Assembly: GCF_000246855.1 (NCBI RefSeq)
Contig: NC_016609.1
Location: 5,406,744 to 5,470,743, forward strand
DNA from: Niastella koreensis GR20-10
GTDB taxonomy: Bacteria; Bacteroidota; Bacteroidia; Chitinophagales; Chitinophagaceae
DNA: 64,000 bases
Direction of reading: 5' to 3'
The position numbers and the translations under genes were made by a program. Positions 44,759-53,253 of this stretch are shown in pieces; position 1 is the stretch's first letter; every line of letters starts with the position of its first letter. The notes under the pieces are model-generated. The model had not been told where the DNA came from, made no database searches, and saw only the letters and a list, made by a program, of their open reading frames with translations.

Positions 44759-45502
44759 TTAACTGCCAAACACTTTTTTCAGGATGTCTGTCACACGGGC
44801 GGCAGGATCTTTACGGATCTTCTTTTCTTCCTCAGCTACCTGGTAAAACATTCCACCCAGTGATTTTTCGGTAACATAACCAGCTAAATCGGGGTTGATC
44901 TTTGTAAAGGTAGTTGGGAGTTTATTGTAGGCATCAAATACTGTTTTCCAATATGAGGTAGCAGCTGTTTTTTGCAAAGCGGTGTCAATAACGGGGCGGA
45001 AAGCTGCAGTAAGCGCTGCGGTTGTTTTTCCACGCAGGTAACCGGTAGCAGCGGTATCGGCACCTTTTAAAATACCCAATGCATCGCTTATGCTCATGTT
45101 CTTAATGGCATTCACAAAAATTGGTGCGGCCGATTTGCTGGCGTCTTCAGCAGCCCGGTTCATTGATAATATAGCGTTATCAACCAGTTTGCCCATACCT
45201 GCAGTACGCAGCGCAGTTTCAACTTTCTTTGCTTCGGGGGGCATCAACACTTTAATAGCAGCATTGGCAAAAAAGCCATCCACTGCCGATAATTTACTGG
45301 AGCTGTTTGTTGCGCCAACGCTTAATGCGTCTTTTAAACCTGCCACAATTTCATCTGTAGATAAACCGGTGCCGGTAGAAGTGCTGCCGGTAGCCTTGCT
45401 AAGCACACTGCTTGCTTTCTTCAATAAACTGCTTTGCGCAAATGACGCCACACTGGAAAGAAGTAACAAGGGTAAAACGATTCTTTTCATAGAGATATTC
45501 AT
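44759..45502 (-). CDS. DUF4197 secreted protein, 247 aa
   Basis: The signal peptide (residues 1-22, VASFAQ) is followed by SLLKKASSVLSKATG and the DUF4197 body: LKDALSVGATNSSSKLSAVD, FFANAAIKVLMPPEAKKVET, and FVNAIKNMSISDALGILKGA. The C-terminus GGMFYQVAEEEKKIRKDPAA then RVTDILKKVFGS is conserved in the family. Members are common in Bacteroidota and Proteobacteria and lack a known function. Extracytoplasmic. Confidence 0.88.
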   Translation of the reverse strand: MNISMKRIVLPLLLLSSVASFAQSSLLKKASSVLSKATGSTSTGTGLSTDEIVAGLKDALSVGATNSSSKLSAVDGFFANAAIKVLMPPEAKKVETALRTAGMGKLVDNAILSMNRAAEDASKSAAPIFVNAIKNMSISDALGILKGADTAATGYLRGKTTAALTAAFRPVIDTALQKTAATSYWKTVFDAYNKLPTTFTKINPDLAGYVTEKSLGGMFYQVAEEEKKIRKDPAARVTDILKKVFGS

Positions 45503-45558
45503 TAAATAATTCAGCTAAAATAACGTGTTAAATGATAAAAAGTTGTTAAGCAATAGTG

Positions 45559-45996
45559 TTATTTATCCCACATAAAATGTTCAGCCTTAGGCATATTCTC
45601 AAATACATGTTTTACCGTATCTGGCGGAATCGTGAGTTTGCGCTGCAGCACATCCATCCATGCGCCGTCTACAGTAAGAATGGCGGCCGTTTCATCGCCA
45701 TTTTTCCTAATATTATGCTGAATGCTCCACCGCGAAAAATCGGGCCGGGTTTTCAGCAATTGTACATCGATAGTTATGACGTCACCCATTCTTATTTCCT
45801 TCTTAAAAACACATTCTTCCCTGAATAAAATGGGTCCAAAATGGTGTTTTACCATAAACGATGGGGTTAACCCATGTTCCCCCAGGAATAAAACCCGCAC
45901 ATAGGCACCAAAATCATAATATACAGAATGACGTAAATGAAAATTGGGGTCCAGGTCAGACCAGCGAACTTCCAGAGGTTTAATGTAGGTGCTCAT
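45559..45996 (-). CDS. Acyl-CoA thioesterase (4HBT-like hotdog fold), 145 aa
   Basis: LEVRWSDLDPNFHLRHSVYY carries the catalytic Asp of the 4-hydroxybenzoyl-CoA thioesterase family (WSDLDxxxHxxxxxY). The rest has the alternating strand pattern of a hotdog fold (EIRMGDVITIDVQLLKTRPD). It hydrolyses an acyl-CoA; the chain is unknown. A TAATTTTG box at 46021-46028 on this strand overlaps the longer frame's TTG start, so the ATG at 45996 is used. Confidence 0.87.
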   Translation of the reverse strand: MSTYIKPLEVRWSDLDPNFHLRHSVYYDFGAYVRVLFLGEHGLTPSFMVKHHFGPILFREECVFKKEIRMGDVITIDVQLLKTRPDFSRWSIQHNIRKNGDETAAILTVDGAWMDVLQRKLTIPPDTVKHVFENMPKAEHFMWDK

Positions 45997-46020
45997 AAAA
46001 TTTATATAAAATGATTCCGG

Positions 46021-46028
46021 CAAAATTA
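46021..46028 (-). promoter_or_regulatory. -7 promoter box (TAATTTTG) of the thioesterase gene
   Basis: TAATTTTG on the minus strand fits TAnnTTTG, 24 bases before the ATG at 45996. Confidence 0.55.
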
Positions 46029-46075
46029 GTCAGTTATCGATATTATTAGTATTTTTTCAAAACACACCTTGTTCT

Positions 46076-46402
46076 GTGCGATCATTAACCGCCATCATAT
46101 GCTTAACCGCCTTTTTTGCCCTGCAGTATGGCAAGCTGGTTAGCTATTGGCATTGCCGCATCGCATCTATTTACACATCCACACCCTGCGATTGCGTACA
46201 GCAATTACTGGATACGCACAAAGACACCACACACCATTCAGCAGTCATTTTAAAGGAAAAAACCGAAGAAGTAGTAGTATTGTTTCATGAGCAGCACACC
46301 ACCTGGCAACCCACTGAAACAGCTGCCTCCTACGAAAGAGCCTACATAACTTTTATTCCTGAAACGCACTCCCCTGCTATATTTCAGCCGCCTCGATTGT
46401 AA
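46076..46402 (+). CDS. Small hypothetical protein with N-terminal hydrophobic segment, 108 aa
   Basis: The start is GTG. MRSLTAIICLTAFFALQYGK is a signal peptide or membrane anchor. A Cys-containing stretch (HCRIASIYTSTPCDCVQQL) and a conserved-looking end (YITFIPETHSPAIFQPPRL) follow. Such small proteins occur beside metal or TonB genes in Bacteroidota, but I cannot name a family. It is divergent from the thioesterase gene and overlaps the start of a composite repeat at its 3' end. Confidence 0.55.
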   Translation: MRSLTAIICLTAFFALQYGKLVSYWHCRIASIYTSTPCDCVQQLLDTHKDTTHHSAVILKEKTEEVVVLFHEQHTTWQPTETAASYERAYITFIPETHSPAIFQPPRL

Positions 46403-46590
46403 GTTCCAATTTATTGAGTTCCAGATTCCGGGTTCCAAGTTGCATGTTACCGGTCACCGGTTTCCGGTTACCCGTTTCGCGGTTTGCCGTGAAGATGGTT
46501 GCACGCAGCGGTGTGTTGCTTACAGCTTATAGCTTATGGCTTTCAGCCTGTATTTGCTTGCAGCTGGCAGCCTGAATCTTCGGCTCTCTA
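46395..46590. repeat. Composite degenerate repeat, inverted partner of 43240-43475
   Basis: Read on the minus strand it repeats the block order of the 43240-43475 element: AAGCAAATACAGGCTGAAAG, then CACACCGCTGC, then the identical 52-base block (46446-46497), then CAACTTGGAACCC. The two copies are inverted and ~3 kb apart, with the MFS, DUF4197, thioesterase and small hypothetical genes between them. Confidence 0.9.
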
Positions 46591-46654
46591 TGCCTGTAAG
46601 GTGTAGAATATTTGTATTATTATCCCCATTCCCTCACTCCTCAATTAAATAATC

Positions 46655-47251
46655 ATGAAATCAGTTCATATAACTGTTATAGCTATCTCTATTTTTGTAT
46701 TGGCCGCCTGCACCCCTAAAATGGCTGGCAAACCCGCTCAAACAATTAACCTGGAAGCAACAGATAAAAAAGGTAACCTGATATTACTTGGTAAATGTAC
46801 CCGTGAACGGCTGGTGCGCGCCCCATTCGATGTTTGGTACACTAAAAATTTTGAAGCCTATACGGTTGATAGTACTACCGCCAACCAAATAAAACCCCTA
46901 TTGAAAAATAAACAGTTCCTGTTATTTATGGGAACCTGGTGTGGTGATAGCCGCCGTGAAGTACCCCGCCTGTACAAGATCCTCGATTATTGCCGGGTTA
47001 AACCGTCACAGGTACAATTGATAACCCTTAATAACAGCGATACCGCTTATAAACAGAGTCCCGGCCATGAAGAACGGGGGTTAAACATTCGCCGGGTTCC
47101 TACCCTGCTGATCTTTGAAAACCAGCGCGAGGTAGGCCGGGTGGTCGAATCGCCCGTAACCTCACTCGAAAAAGACATCCTGGCCATTGTAACCGGTCAG
47201 CCGTATGAACATCGCTATAAGGACCCAATTACCCCCAAACCCGCCATGTGA
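46655..47251 (+). CDS. Thioredoxin-fold lipoprotein, 198 aa
   Basis: Lipobox VLAAC (Cys ~19) predicts a lipoprotein. The C-terminal half has a thioredoxin layout: FLLFMGTWCGDSRREVPRLY (single-Cys WCGDS active site, ~88-107), QVQLITLNNSD, NIRRVPTLLIFENQREVGRV (cis-Pro). One active-site Cys (WCGDS) argues against a standard disulfide oxidoreductase. It is an envelope protein of unknown role. Confidence 0.8.
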   Translation: MKSVHITVIAISIFVLAACTPKMAGKPAQTINLEATDKKGNLILLGKCTRERLVRAPFDVWYTKNFEAYTVDSTTANQIKPLLKNKQFLLFMGTWCGDSRREVPRLYKILDYCRVKPSQVQLITLNNSDTAYKQSPGHEERGLNIRRVPTLLIFENQREVGRVVESPVTSLEKDILAIVTGQPYEHRYKDPITPKPAM

Positions 47252-47284
47252 CAATATTTCAACCGGTTTTTCGTTTCATTCACT

Positions 47285-47292
47285 TACTTTTG
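47285..47292 (+). promoter_or_regulatory. -7 promoter box (TACTTTTG) of the FKBP gene
   Basis: TACTTTTG, 18 bases before the ATG at 47311, matches TAnnTTTG. Confidence 0.6.
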
Positions 47293-47310
47293 ATGCCTAA
47301 AATTTAATTA

Positions 47311-48039
47311 ATGAAAAAATATGTGCTGTTGGCTTTAGCCGTTTTACCAGCCACTGCGATGCTGGCCCAGTCTACTGCTAAGAAAAAGCCGGTTGCAGCT
47401 ACTAAAAAAACCGCTACTCCTGTAAAATCTGTCCCCGTTTTGAAAAACGCTGCCGATTCATTTAGTTATGCTATTGGTTTAAGTATCGCCAGCTTTTACA
47501 AAGCCCAGGGCATAAGCAATATAAACGACAACCTGGTGGTGAAAGCCCTTGCTGATTCAAAGGTTGACAAAGCCCTGCTGAACGAACAACAGGTTAATAA
47601 CTGTATTGTTGGTTATATGCAGAAAACACGCAGCGAAAACGCCTCTCCCAATAAAAAAGCAGGTCAGGCTTTCCTGGCTGAAAATAAAAAGAAACCAGGT
47701 ATTGTTACTTTAGCCAGCGGTTTACAATACCAGGTTATAAAAGAAGGTAATGGTCCTAAACCATCTATCGACGACCAGGTAAAAGTTCATTACCATGGTA
47801 CCCTCATCGATGGTACTGTTTTCGACAGTTCTGTTGAACGTGGCCAGCCTATTACCCTGGGTTTAAAAAATGTAATTCCCGGCTGGACAGAAGCGTTACA
47901 GTTGATGCCTGTTGGCAGCAAGTGGAAACTGTTCATTCCTTCTGACCTGGCTTACGGCGATAACCCTGCTGGTCCTACTATTAAAGAAGGTTCAACCCTC
48001 ATCTTTGATGTAGAATTACTCGAAATAGTAAAGCAATAA
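47311..48039 (+). CDS. FKBP-type peptidyl-prolyl isomerase, 242 aa
   Basis: A signal peptide (MKKYVLLALAVLPATAMLAQ) and an N-terminal FKBP-N region (~40-120) precede the FKBP domain: GLQYQVIKEGNGPKPSIDDQ, VKVHYHGTLIDGTVFDSSVE, ITLGLKNVIPGWTEALQLMP and FIPSDLAYGDNPAGPTIKEG. This is the periplasmic FkpA/Mip-like type, assisting folding of exported proteins. A symmetric terminator follows. Confidence 0.93.
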   Translation: MKKYVLLALAVLPATAMLAQSTAKKKPVAATKKTATPVKSVPVLKNAADSFSYAIGLSIASFYKAQGISNINDNLVVKALADSKVDKALLNEQQVNNCIVGYMQKTRSENASPNKKAGQAFLAENKKKPGIVTLASGLQYQVIKEGNGPKPSIDDQVKVHYHGTLIDGTVFDSSVERGQPITLGLKNVIPGWTEALQLMPVGSKWKLFIPSDLAYGDNPAGPTIKEGSTLIFDVELLEIVKQ

Positions 48040-48049
48040 TACATGCATA

Positions 48050-48089
48050 AAAAAATCCCCCCGGCAGTATCGTCGGGGGGATTTTTTTA
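48050..48089. terminator. Bidirectional intrinsic terminator
   Basis: ATCCCCCCG and CGGGGGGAT stem with A-run before and T-run after; it can end both the FKBP gene and the convergent DUF4139 gene. Confidence 0.9.
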
Positions 48090-48097
48090 TTTAGCAC

Positions 48098-49903
48098 CTA
48101 CAGATTAAGCGACTTGTCTTTTGGATACTTCACACTATAACTTACCCGGTATTTCTTTATTTCGCCCGGCGCCAGTTGTGGTTTCCAGGTTAAAATACCC
48201 GTTTCTTCATTTACCGCAGCCCCATCGGATTGTAACAGTTCTACTTCAATATCTTTATTGGTCGATAATGGATATTGGTCCCGCAACTCCATTTGAACGG
48301 CTTCTTTCTTGTTGTTCCGTACCGTTATTTCGTAGGTAAAGGTTTGCTTTTTGTTAGCACCTAAAAATTTCACGCTGCTGAAATCAGTCAGCTTTTCACG
48401 GGTGATCACTACCCTTTTATCTCTACCCAAAGTAAGATTCAGGGTATCCTGCACAGAATTGGCATCAATGGAGGTTTTGCCAATATAAGTTCCCTCAAAA
48501 ATAATATTGGCCTCACCCGGCAACAGGTTCAACGCTTCCCAGTCAACTATTTCACCAACCAGGTAAGCGTCTTTATCCAGGCGGGGAACGCTATAATATT
48601 TGTAATGCGCGGGCACTTTGAAATCTTTCAGGTTTACATTCTGTTCTTTTCCATTCGAAGGCACATCGTAAGGCATATCTATATCAAACACCACGTTCAG
48701 TTCATTGTCTTTAATGTTTACATAATCGCCCATTTCCTTCAGCGTTACCACTACTGCCCCACCCGAAGCCTGGCTGCCATAAATAGCAGCTGCCTGGCCG
48801 GCATTCAACACTTCCTTATTTTTAATGGCCCGCTTTTCAATCTTGTTATATTCAGCTTTGCTAATGATTGATCCATTTACTACATATACCGGTTCCGCCT
48901 GTTGTTTTTTTTCATCTTCATAATCATCTTTAGACTTTCCATAACCAACCACTACCACTTCGGACATAGAGGCAGCAACAGGTGCAGACAACCCAGATAC
49001 TCTTCCTGATAAAGCATTTTCAATCGCATTGGAAGTAAAAGCAAGAAACCATGATTTAATCTCAGGTGCATTGTTATGTTGTGCAGGAACCGAAGTCGAC
49101 AAAGACAGCTTCACCTGTTGCCAGTCGATACCAGTAGACTGCGTTAATTTGGCTTTATAAGCCAATGCAACAGGCTTATTGATATTCTCAACTTTCAGAT
49201 CATAAGAAGGGTTCCAGCCCGCAGCAGGCGTTACATACGATATAGTGAAGTCGTATTGGCCAGCCAGGGGGCAATACAACTGCAACGATAACCTGCCGAT
49301 GGTTTTATTATTTTTCTGTTCTTCTTCTTTTATCTGTTTGGTTATTCTGGCAACCGACCCCAACAGTTTCGTTTCTTTATCTGTGTACCGGCTGATCTCA
49401 CTTTGCAATTCCAGGGTCTTCGTCCGGTAATAATCCATCATTTTCGTGAGCTCAATAACACTCAACCCTGTTTGTTCACCGCGTATTTCTTTATTCGCTT
49501 TTAAAAGATCCAATAACTCTTTATCTGTTTTCAATACTACCTGAACCTTGATTATTTCATCATTCACAGTTTCCAGGGAATCTTCGAGCCTTTTAACAAT
49601 GGGCAATTTTTGTTCGGAGCGCAAAAAGTTGGTGGAGAACTCAACCGATAGTATGGTCACATTGCCGTTGTTGCCTATTTGCAGACTGTTAATATCAAGG
49701 CGGTTGCTGATATCGTCGATTATCAGTTCATTATTTCCCTGGCTCAACGTGGCTTTGGCGCTGTGCGTTAACTCGGCGCCCACCCGGTACACCATGGCCG
49801 ATTTCAATACTGAAGGAACAATATTCTTATCGCCATTGGCCAGTGCCGTACCCACCAGCGACAATGTTATCAAAATGAGGAGCATGCCTTTCATATATTT
49901 CAT
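48098..49903 (-). CDS. DUF4139/MuiA-family protein with SusC-like plug insert, 601 aa
   Basis: A signal peptide (1-22) is followed by the DUF4140/DUF4139 layout: coiled coil (~100-200), GWNPSYDLKVENI, STGIDWQQVKLSLST, and a C-terminal ITREKLTDFSSVKFLGANKK domain, as in 'mucoidy inhibitor A' proteins. Residues ~295-389 (48737-49021) instead look like a TonB-receptor plug: SGRVSGLSAP, MSEVVVVGYGKSK, EPVYVVNGS and YGSQASGGAVVVTLKE. The insert is in frame. Envelope-located, unknown function. Confidence 0.8.
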   Translation of the reverse strand: MKYMKGMLLILITLSLVGTALANGDKNIVPSVLKSAMVYRVGAELTHSAKATLSQGNNELIIDDISNRLDINSLQIGNNGNVTILSVEFSTNFLRSEQKLPIVKRLEDSLETVNDEIIKVQVVLKTDKELLDLLKANKEIRGEQTGLSVIELTKMMDYYRTKTLELQSEISRYTDKETKLLGSVARITKQIKEEEQKNNKTIGRLSLQLYCPLAGQYDFTISYVTPAAGWNPSYDLKVENINKPVALAYKAKLTQSTGIDWQQVKLSLSTSVPAQHNNAPEIKSWFLAFTSNAIENALSGRVSGLSAPVAASMSEVVVVGYGKSKDDYEDEKKQQAEPVYVVNGSIISKAEYNKIEKRAIKNKEVLNAGQAAAIYGSQASGGAVVVTLKEMGDYVNIKDNELNVVFDIDMPYDVPSNGKEQNVNLKDFKVPAHYKYYSVPRLDKDAYLVGEIVDWEALNLLPGEANIIFEGTYIGKTSIDANSVQDTLNLTLGRDKRVVITREKLTDFSSVKFLGANKKQTFTYEITVRNNKKEAVQMELRDQYPLSTNKDIEVELLQSDGAAVNEETGILTWKPQLAPGEIKKYRVSYSVKYPKDKSLNL

Positions 49904-49959
49904 ATTTAAGTTGAAATTTTATGATGGATGCACGTTTCATTTAAATTACATAAATGCGT

Positions 49960-50128
49960 TGAAAAGCTGACCAGTTAACCAGGAAGAAGGGTTGATAGTG
50001 TTGATAACGTTGATATAGGTTGACGGGTTAACAAGTTGACAGGTTAACAGGTTGAATTTTATCGCGAGGCTGTATTGCTCCCCCTGAAGGCCGCGTCACG
50101 GTTTGCGGTTTGCCGTTTGCCGATTCAC
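49960..50128. repeat. Intergenic degenerate repeats (GTTGACGGGTTAACAAG and CGGTTTGCGG types)
   Basis: The first part (to ~50055) consists of GTTGATAACGTTGATATAGG, TTGACGGGTTAACAAGTTGA and CAGGTTAACAGGTTGA. The second part (50093-50125), CACGGTTTGCGGTTTGCCG, resembles the inner block of the 46395-46590 element. Confidence 0.8.
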
Positions 50129-50160
50129 GAAAAAAGACCACCTGAAAAACAGATGGTCCT
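50129..50160 (-). terminator. Intrinsic terminator after the glucan phosphorylase gene
   Basis: Minus strand AGGACCATCTG and CAGGTGGTC form an imperfect stem followed by TTTTTTCG. Confidence 0.8.
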
Positions 50161-50187
50161 TACAATAATATAATGACGTTTTAAACC

Positions 50188-51849
50188 CTACTTATACAAC
50201 AACTCATAGTATTCATTCGCCATTCTGCCCGAATCGAACTGGAAGCGCACATCGCGCATGCCGTTCTTGGCTATCTGGCGCCAGGTATCGTAGCGCTCGT
50301 AGTACATAGGAAGAATATCATGCTCAAGCATGTCATAAATTTTATCCAGATCGTACTGGTCCTGCTCCTGCACATTCATTTTGGCGTAATCGGCTTTAGG
50401 CACTACAAACCCATTATGGCCCTGATCAATAAACTCGGGGATCCAGCCATCATCGGTACTGAAGTTGATGGCGCCGTTCATGGCAGCCGTCATACCACTG
50501 GTGCCCGATGCTTCGCGGGGAACGCGGGGGTTATTCAACCAGGCATCAGCTGCCTGTTTCAATCTTTTTGATAACCCGAGTTCATAACCGATCAGCACGG
50601 CTACGTTTTTATATGCTTTGCTCAGGTTCACCAGGTAATTGAAATCATTGATAGCGGGGTAATCCATTGGGTAAGGTTTACCAGCCCAAATGATCTGCAC
50701 CGGGTGTTTGGTATTGCTTAATAATTTTTCAAAACGGGCTTTATCGCGGGTAATCAATTCTGCACGTTTGTAACCGGCAAAACGGCGCGCCCATACAATG
50801 GTAAATACATTCGGGTTGAACAGCTTACCGGTTTGATCGGCCACAATTTCAAACGACCGGCGTTTAAGGTACTTCTTGCGATCGTCCCACCAGCTGTCAT
50901 TGCCTTCTTCCGCAGCACGGTATAATTGTTTATCGGCCCAGTAACGCCAGTTTTGTGCATTGGTAATGGAAATGATCGGGCAAATGTTTTCATATTTGCC
51001 CCACATGGCTCTTGAAACTTCGCCATGTAATTTTGAAACGCCATTGGCCAGGTGCGCAAAACGCAACGCTACCAGTGAGTGGTTGAACAGATCGTCCTGT
51101 ATACCTGTGAGCTTGCGCACTTCCTCAAGACTGAGCCCGCAGAAGTAACTCATTTTATGACACAGGTTAATATCGTGCTTTTCATTACCTGCTTCCTCGG
51201 GTGTATGTGTGGTGAACACCATACGCTTCTTCACTTCATCAACCTTATTGCCAAATTTCTTGTACAGGTAAAATGCTGATGATACTCCGTGCGCTTCATT
51301 CAGGTGATACAACTCGGGGTTGAACCCTATTTCATCCATCAGCTTGGCGCCGCCCACACCCAGTAAAATAAACTGGGCAACTTTGGTGGCCACATTGGCA
51401 TCGTATAAACGATGGGTAATGGTTTGTGAAATATGATCGTTCTCCGGCAAATCGGTGCTCAGCAAAAACAGCGGCGCTGTTTTAAATGTTTCCGGGTTCA
51501 GATAATAAGCTTTCACCCATACCAAAGCATCGTGGATGGTAATCTGAAACTTGATACCGGTATCTTCCAGGAAATGATAATATTTCTCCAGCCAGGTAAC
51601 CTGCAAGGTATGGTCCTGGTTACGGGCCTGATCATAATAACCATATTTCCACAAGATGCCAATGCCCACCATGTTCTGCTGCAACTCATACGCACTGCGC
51701 AAATGCGAACCAGATAAAAAGCCCAATCCGCCGCTGTATATTTTCAATGGTTGATGCACGGCATACTCCATTGAAAAATAAGCCACTCGCTTGCTGTATT
51801 TCCCTTCAATAGGGTAAGGAACTGTAAAATTGGTAAAACTCATATACAC
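50188..51849 (-). CDS. glgP: Alpha-glucan phosphorylase (GT35), 553 aa
   Basis: Releases glucose 1-phosphate from glycogen or maltodextrin. The N-terminal YFSMEYAVHQPLKIYSGGLG and the PLP-site EASGTSGMTAAMNGAINFST are diagnostic of the short alpha-glucan phosphorylases. VWARRFAGYKRAELITRD and the HLNEAHGVSSAFYL motif (GT35 His) are present. At 553 residues it is the shorter bacterial form. Cytoplasmic. The ATG at 51849 is preceded by only a weak ribosome-binding site, as usual here. Confidence 0.93.
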   Translation of the reverse strand: MYMSFTNFTVPYPIEGKYSKRVAYFSMEYAVHQPLKIYSGGLGFLSGSHLRSAYELQQNMVGIGILWKYGYYDQARNQDHTLQVTWLEKYYHFLEDTGIKFQITIHDALVWVKAYYLNPETFKTAPLFLLSTDLPENDHISQTITHRLYDANVATKVAQFILLGVGGAKLMDEIGFNPELYHLNEAHGVSSAFYLYKKFGNKVDEVKKRMVFTTHTPEEAGNEKHDINLCHKMSYFCGLSLEEVRKLTGIQDDLFNHSLVALRFAHLANGVSKLHGEVSRAMWGKYENICPIISITNAQNWRYWADKQLYRAAEEGNDSWWDDRKKYLKRRSFEIVADQTGKLFNPNVFTIVWARRFAGYKRAELITRDKARFEKLLSNTKHPVQIIWAGKPYPMDYPAINDFNYLVNLSKAYKNVAVLIGYELGLSKRLKQAADAWLNNPRVPREASGTSGMTAAMNGAINFSTDDGWIPEFIDQGHNGFVVPKADYAKMNVQEQDQYDLDKIYDMLEHDILPMYYERYDTWRQIAKNGMRDVRFQFDSGRMANEYYELLYK

Positions 51850-51999
51850 TGTTCATTTTAACTTTCAGGTACTAAATCCGGGCGAATATAACGCAAATTC
51901 CAAAATCGTATTTTGTAGAAATACTTAAGTTATATGATACAGCTACCTTCTACCTGTTACTAATGAGTGTTAGTACGTACTCAGTTAGCAGCCCTGTTG

Positions 52000-52953
52000 T
52001 TATTTTTTAGCTTTGGGTTTCGCTGCTTTTTTCTTAGCATAGCTTCCATTGAAAAAGCATTGGATGTCCCGGAACGTTCCACAACGCCCGTTCTCTTTCA
52101 TGGTTACCTTGCTTCCGGTAAAGGTAAACTCCAGCGAACACGGATTATCACTTTTAACAAATTGTGCAACCGTAGGCGAAATAAAACGCGCGGCACCCTT
52201 CAATTCACCATTGCATTTGCCATCGTTCTTTTCAAAATGTACAAAGAATACCATTTCCGATGGGTTCTTTCCATCGCGGATAGAAATGAAATTTTTCGCA
52301 TCTTCAACATAGTCACCGGAATATTTATGGGTGGCCGCCATTGTATCTATGGGGTTCACAACATCCTCAATAATATCTTCATTTGGTTCAGTTACAATAA
52401 GGGTAAAATTATCCCCGTTCCGGTCATAGAAGTAAATATTCCTTTTAAAAACAATGTCGTCGGCGGTCTTTTTTGTTTCGCGATAGGTAGTTATCTGAAA
52501 CTTGGAATCGAGCATACCATAGGCAGAAGTATATCTTTCAAAACCGGTTTTCAGCAAAGGCATGGCCTTTAAGAATTTGTTATCATTGTTAAAACAGGCC
52601 AGGTAAGCTATTCTTTTGTTCCCGGCCGTTACCTCGGTGAACAGGTAATTTTCTTTTTCCTTTTCTTTTGCCCGGCCCAATGCATAGAATTTAGGCGATG
52701 CATTCTTGCCAAAATCCTTCTTCCAAACGCTGTCGGGTATATACTTGCTTAAGGTATTTAAATCAAGCGCTAATGTCGTATTTGGCTTTCTTGCCAACAT
52801 GGTATCGGCAATAATATGCGGCAGGGGAACTTCAGGGTAAAAGGCAACAAAATCGGCAGCTGTTGTTATTTCACCAGCTTTTATAGTTGCTTTCTTGTCT
52901 TTGCAGGCAAACAATATTACTATCAAACCCAAACATATAAAGTACTTCTTCAT
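52000..52953 (-). CDS. Hypothetical lipoprotein, 317 aa
   Basis: From the ATG at 52953 it starts MKKYFICLGLIVILFACKDK, a lipoprotein signal with lipobox LFAC. The mature part is a mix of beta-rich segments with several Asp/Lys-rich loops and a C-terminal basic tail (KKKAAKPKAKK). No known domain is recognised. The longer frame to 53184 is rejected because its first 77 residues are encoded by the palindromic element upstream. Confidence 0.65.
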   Translation of the reverse strand: MKKYFICLGLIVILFACKDKKATIKAGEITTAADFVAFYPEVPLPHIIADTMLARKPNTTLALDLNTLSKYIPDSVWKKDFGKNASPKFYALGRAKEKEKENYLFTEVTAGNKRIAYLACFNNDNKFLKAMPLLKTGFERYTSAYGMLDSKFQITTYRETKKTADDIVFKRNIYFYDRNGDNFTLIVTEPNEDIIEDVVNPIDTMAATHKYSGDYVEDAKNFISIRDGKNPSEMVFFVHFEKNDGKCNGELKGAARFISPTVAQFVKSDNPCSLEFTFTGSKVTMKENGRCGTFRDIQCFFNGSYAKKKAAKPKAKK

Positions 52954-53007
52954 AAATAATCCAGGAGCTGTTAATGGATAAAAATAAGCATTCATCACCA
53001 TTTCAAA

Positions 53008-53161
53008 AAAAGGGCCCCTCCCGGCCTCCCCCGTTCCCCCTCCGGTGGAGGGGGTGTCAGAAACCTCGCGACTGATTGCTTCGGTTTTTGATTGCAAGAG
53101 TTGGGTGTCCCCAAACTCCTTCCGCCAGTTGGCGGAGAGGTTGGGAGGGGGCCGGGGGGCT
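53008..53161. repeat. GC-rich palindromic intergenic element
   Basis: A ~154-base block much richer in G+C than its surroundings. The outer arms AGGGCCCCTCCCGGCC and GGGAGGGGGCCGGGG are imperfect reverse complements. Inside are two perfect hairpins: CCCCCTCC/GGAGGGGG (53036-53054) and TCCGCCA/TGGCGGA (53121-53136). It resembles REP/MITE-like elements of Bacteroidota. There are no coding genes in it. Confidence 0.8.
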
Positions 53162-53207
53162 AAACGTGTTAAATCAACATGCATTGCTTGGAAGTACCCC
53201 TTTTATT

Positions 53208-53225
53208 TTTTAGATTTGTCTAAAA
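53208..53225 (+). promoter_or_regulatory. Putative DtxR/MntR operator over its own promoter
   Basis: A perfect 7-bp inverted repeat, TTTTAGA-TTTG-TCTAAAA, spans the -7 box TAGATTTG (53211-53218) 29-46 bases before the regulator's ATG. A half site (TTTTAGGT) follows at 53230. Metal-loaded regulator bound here would block the promoter, so autorepression is inferred. Confidence 0.7.
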
Positions 53226-53253
53226 TTTATTTTAGGTAAGCAATAAAAGCAGT

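Noticed and set aside
53162-53184. Longer N-terminus for the 52000-52953 lipoprotein
   Set aside because: The extra 77 codons are the palindromic element read in frame; the lipoprotein signal starts at 52953.
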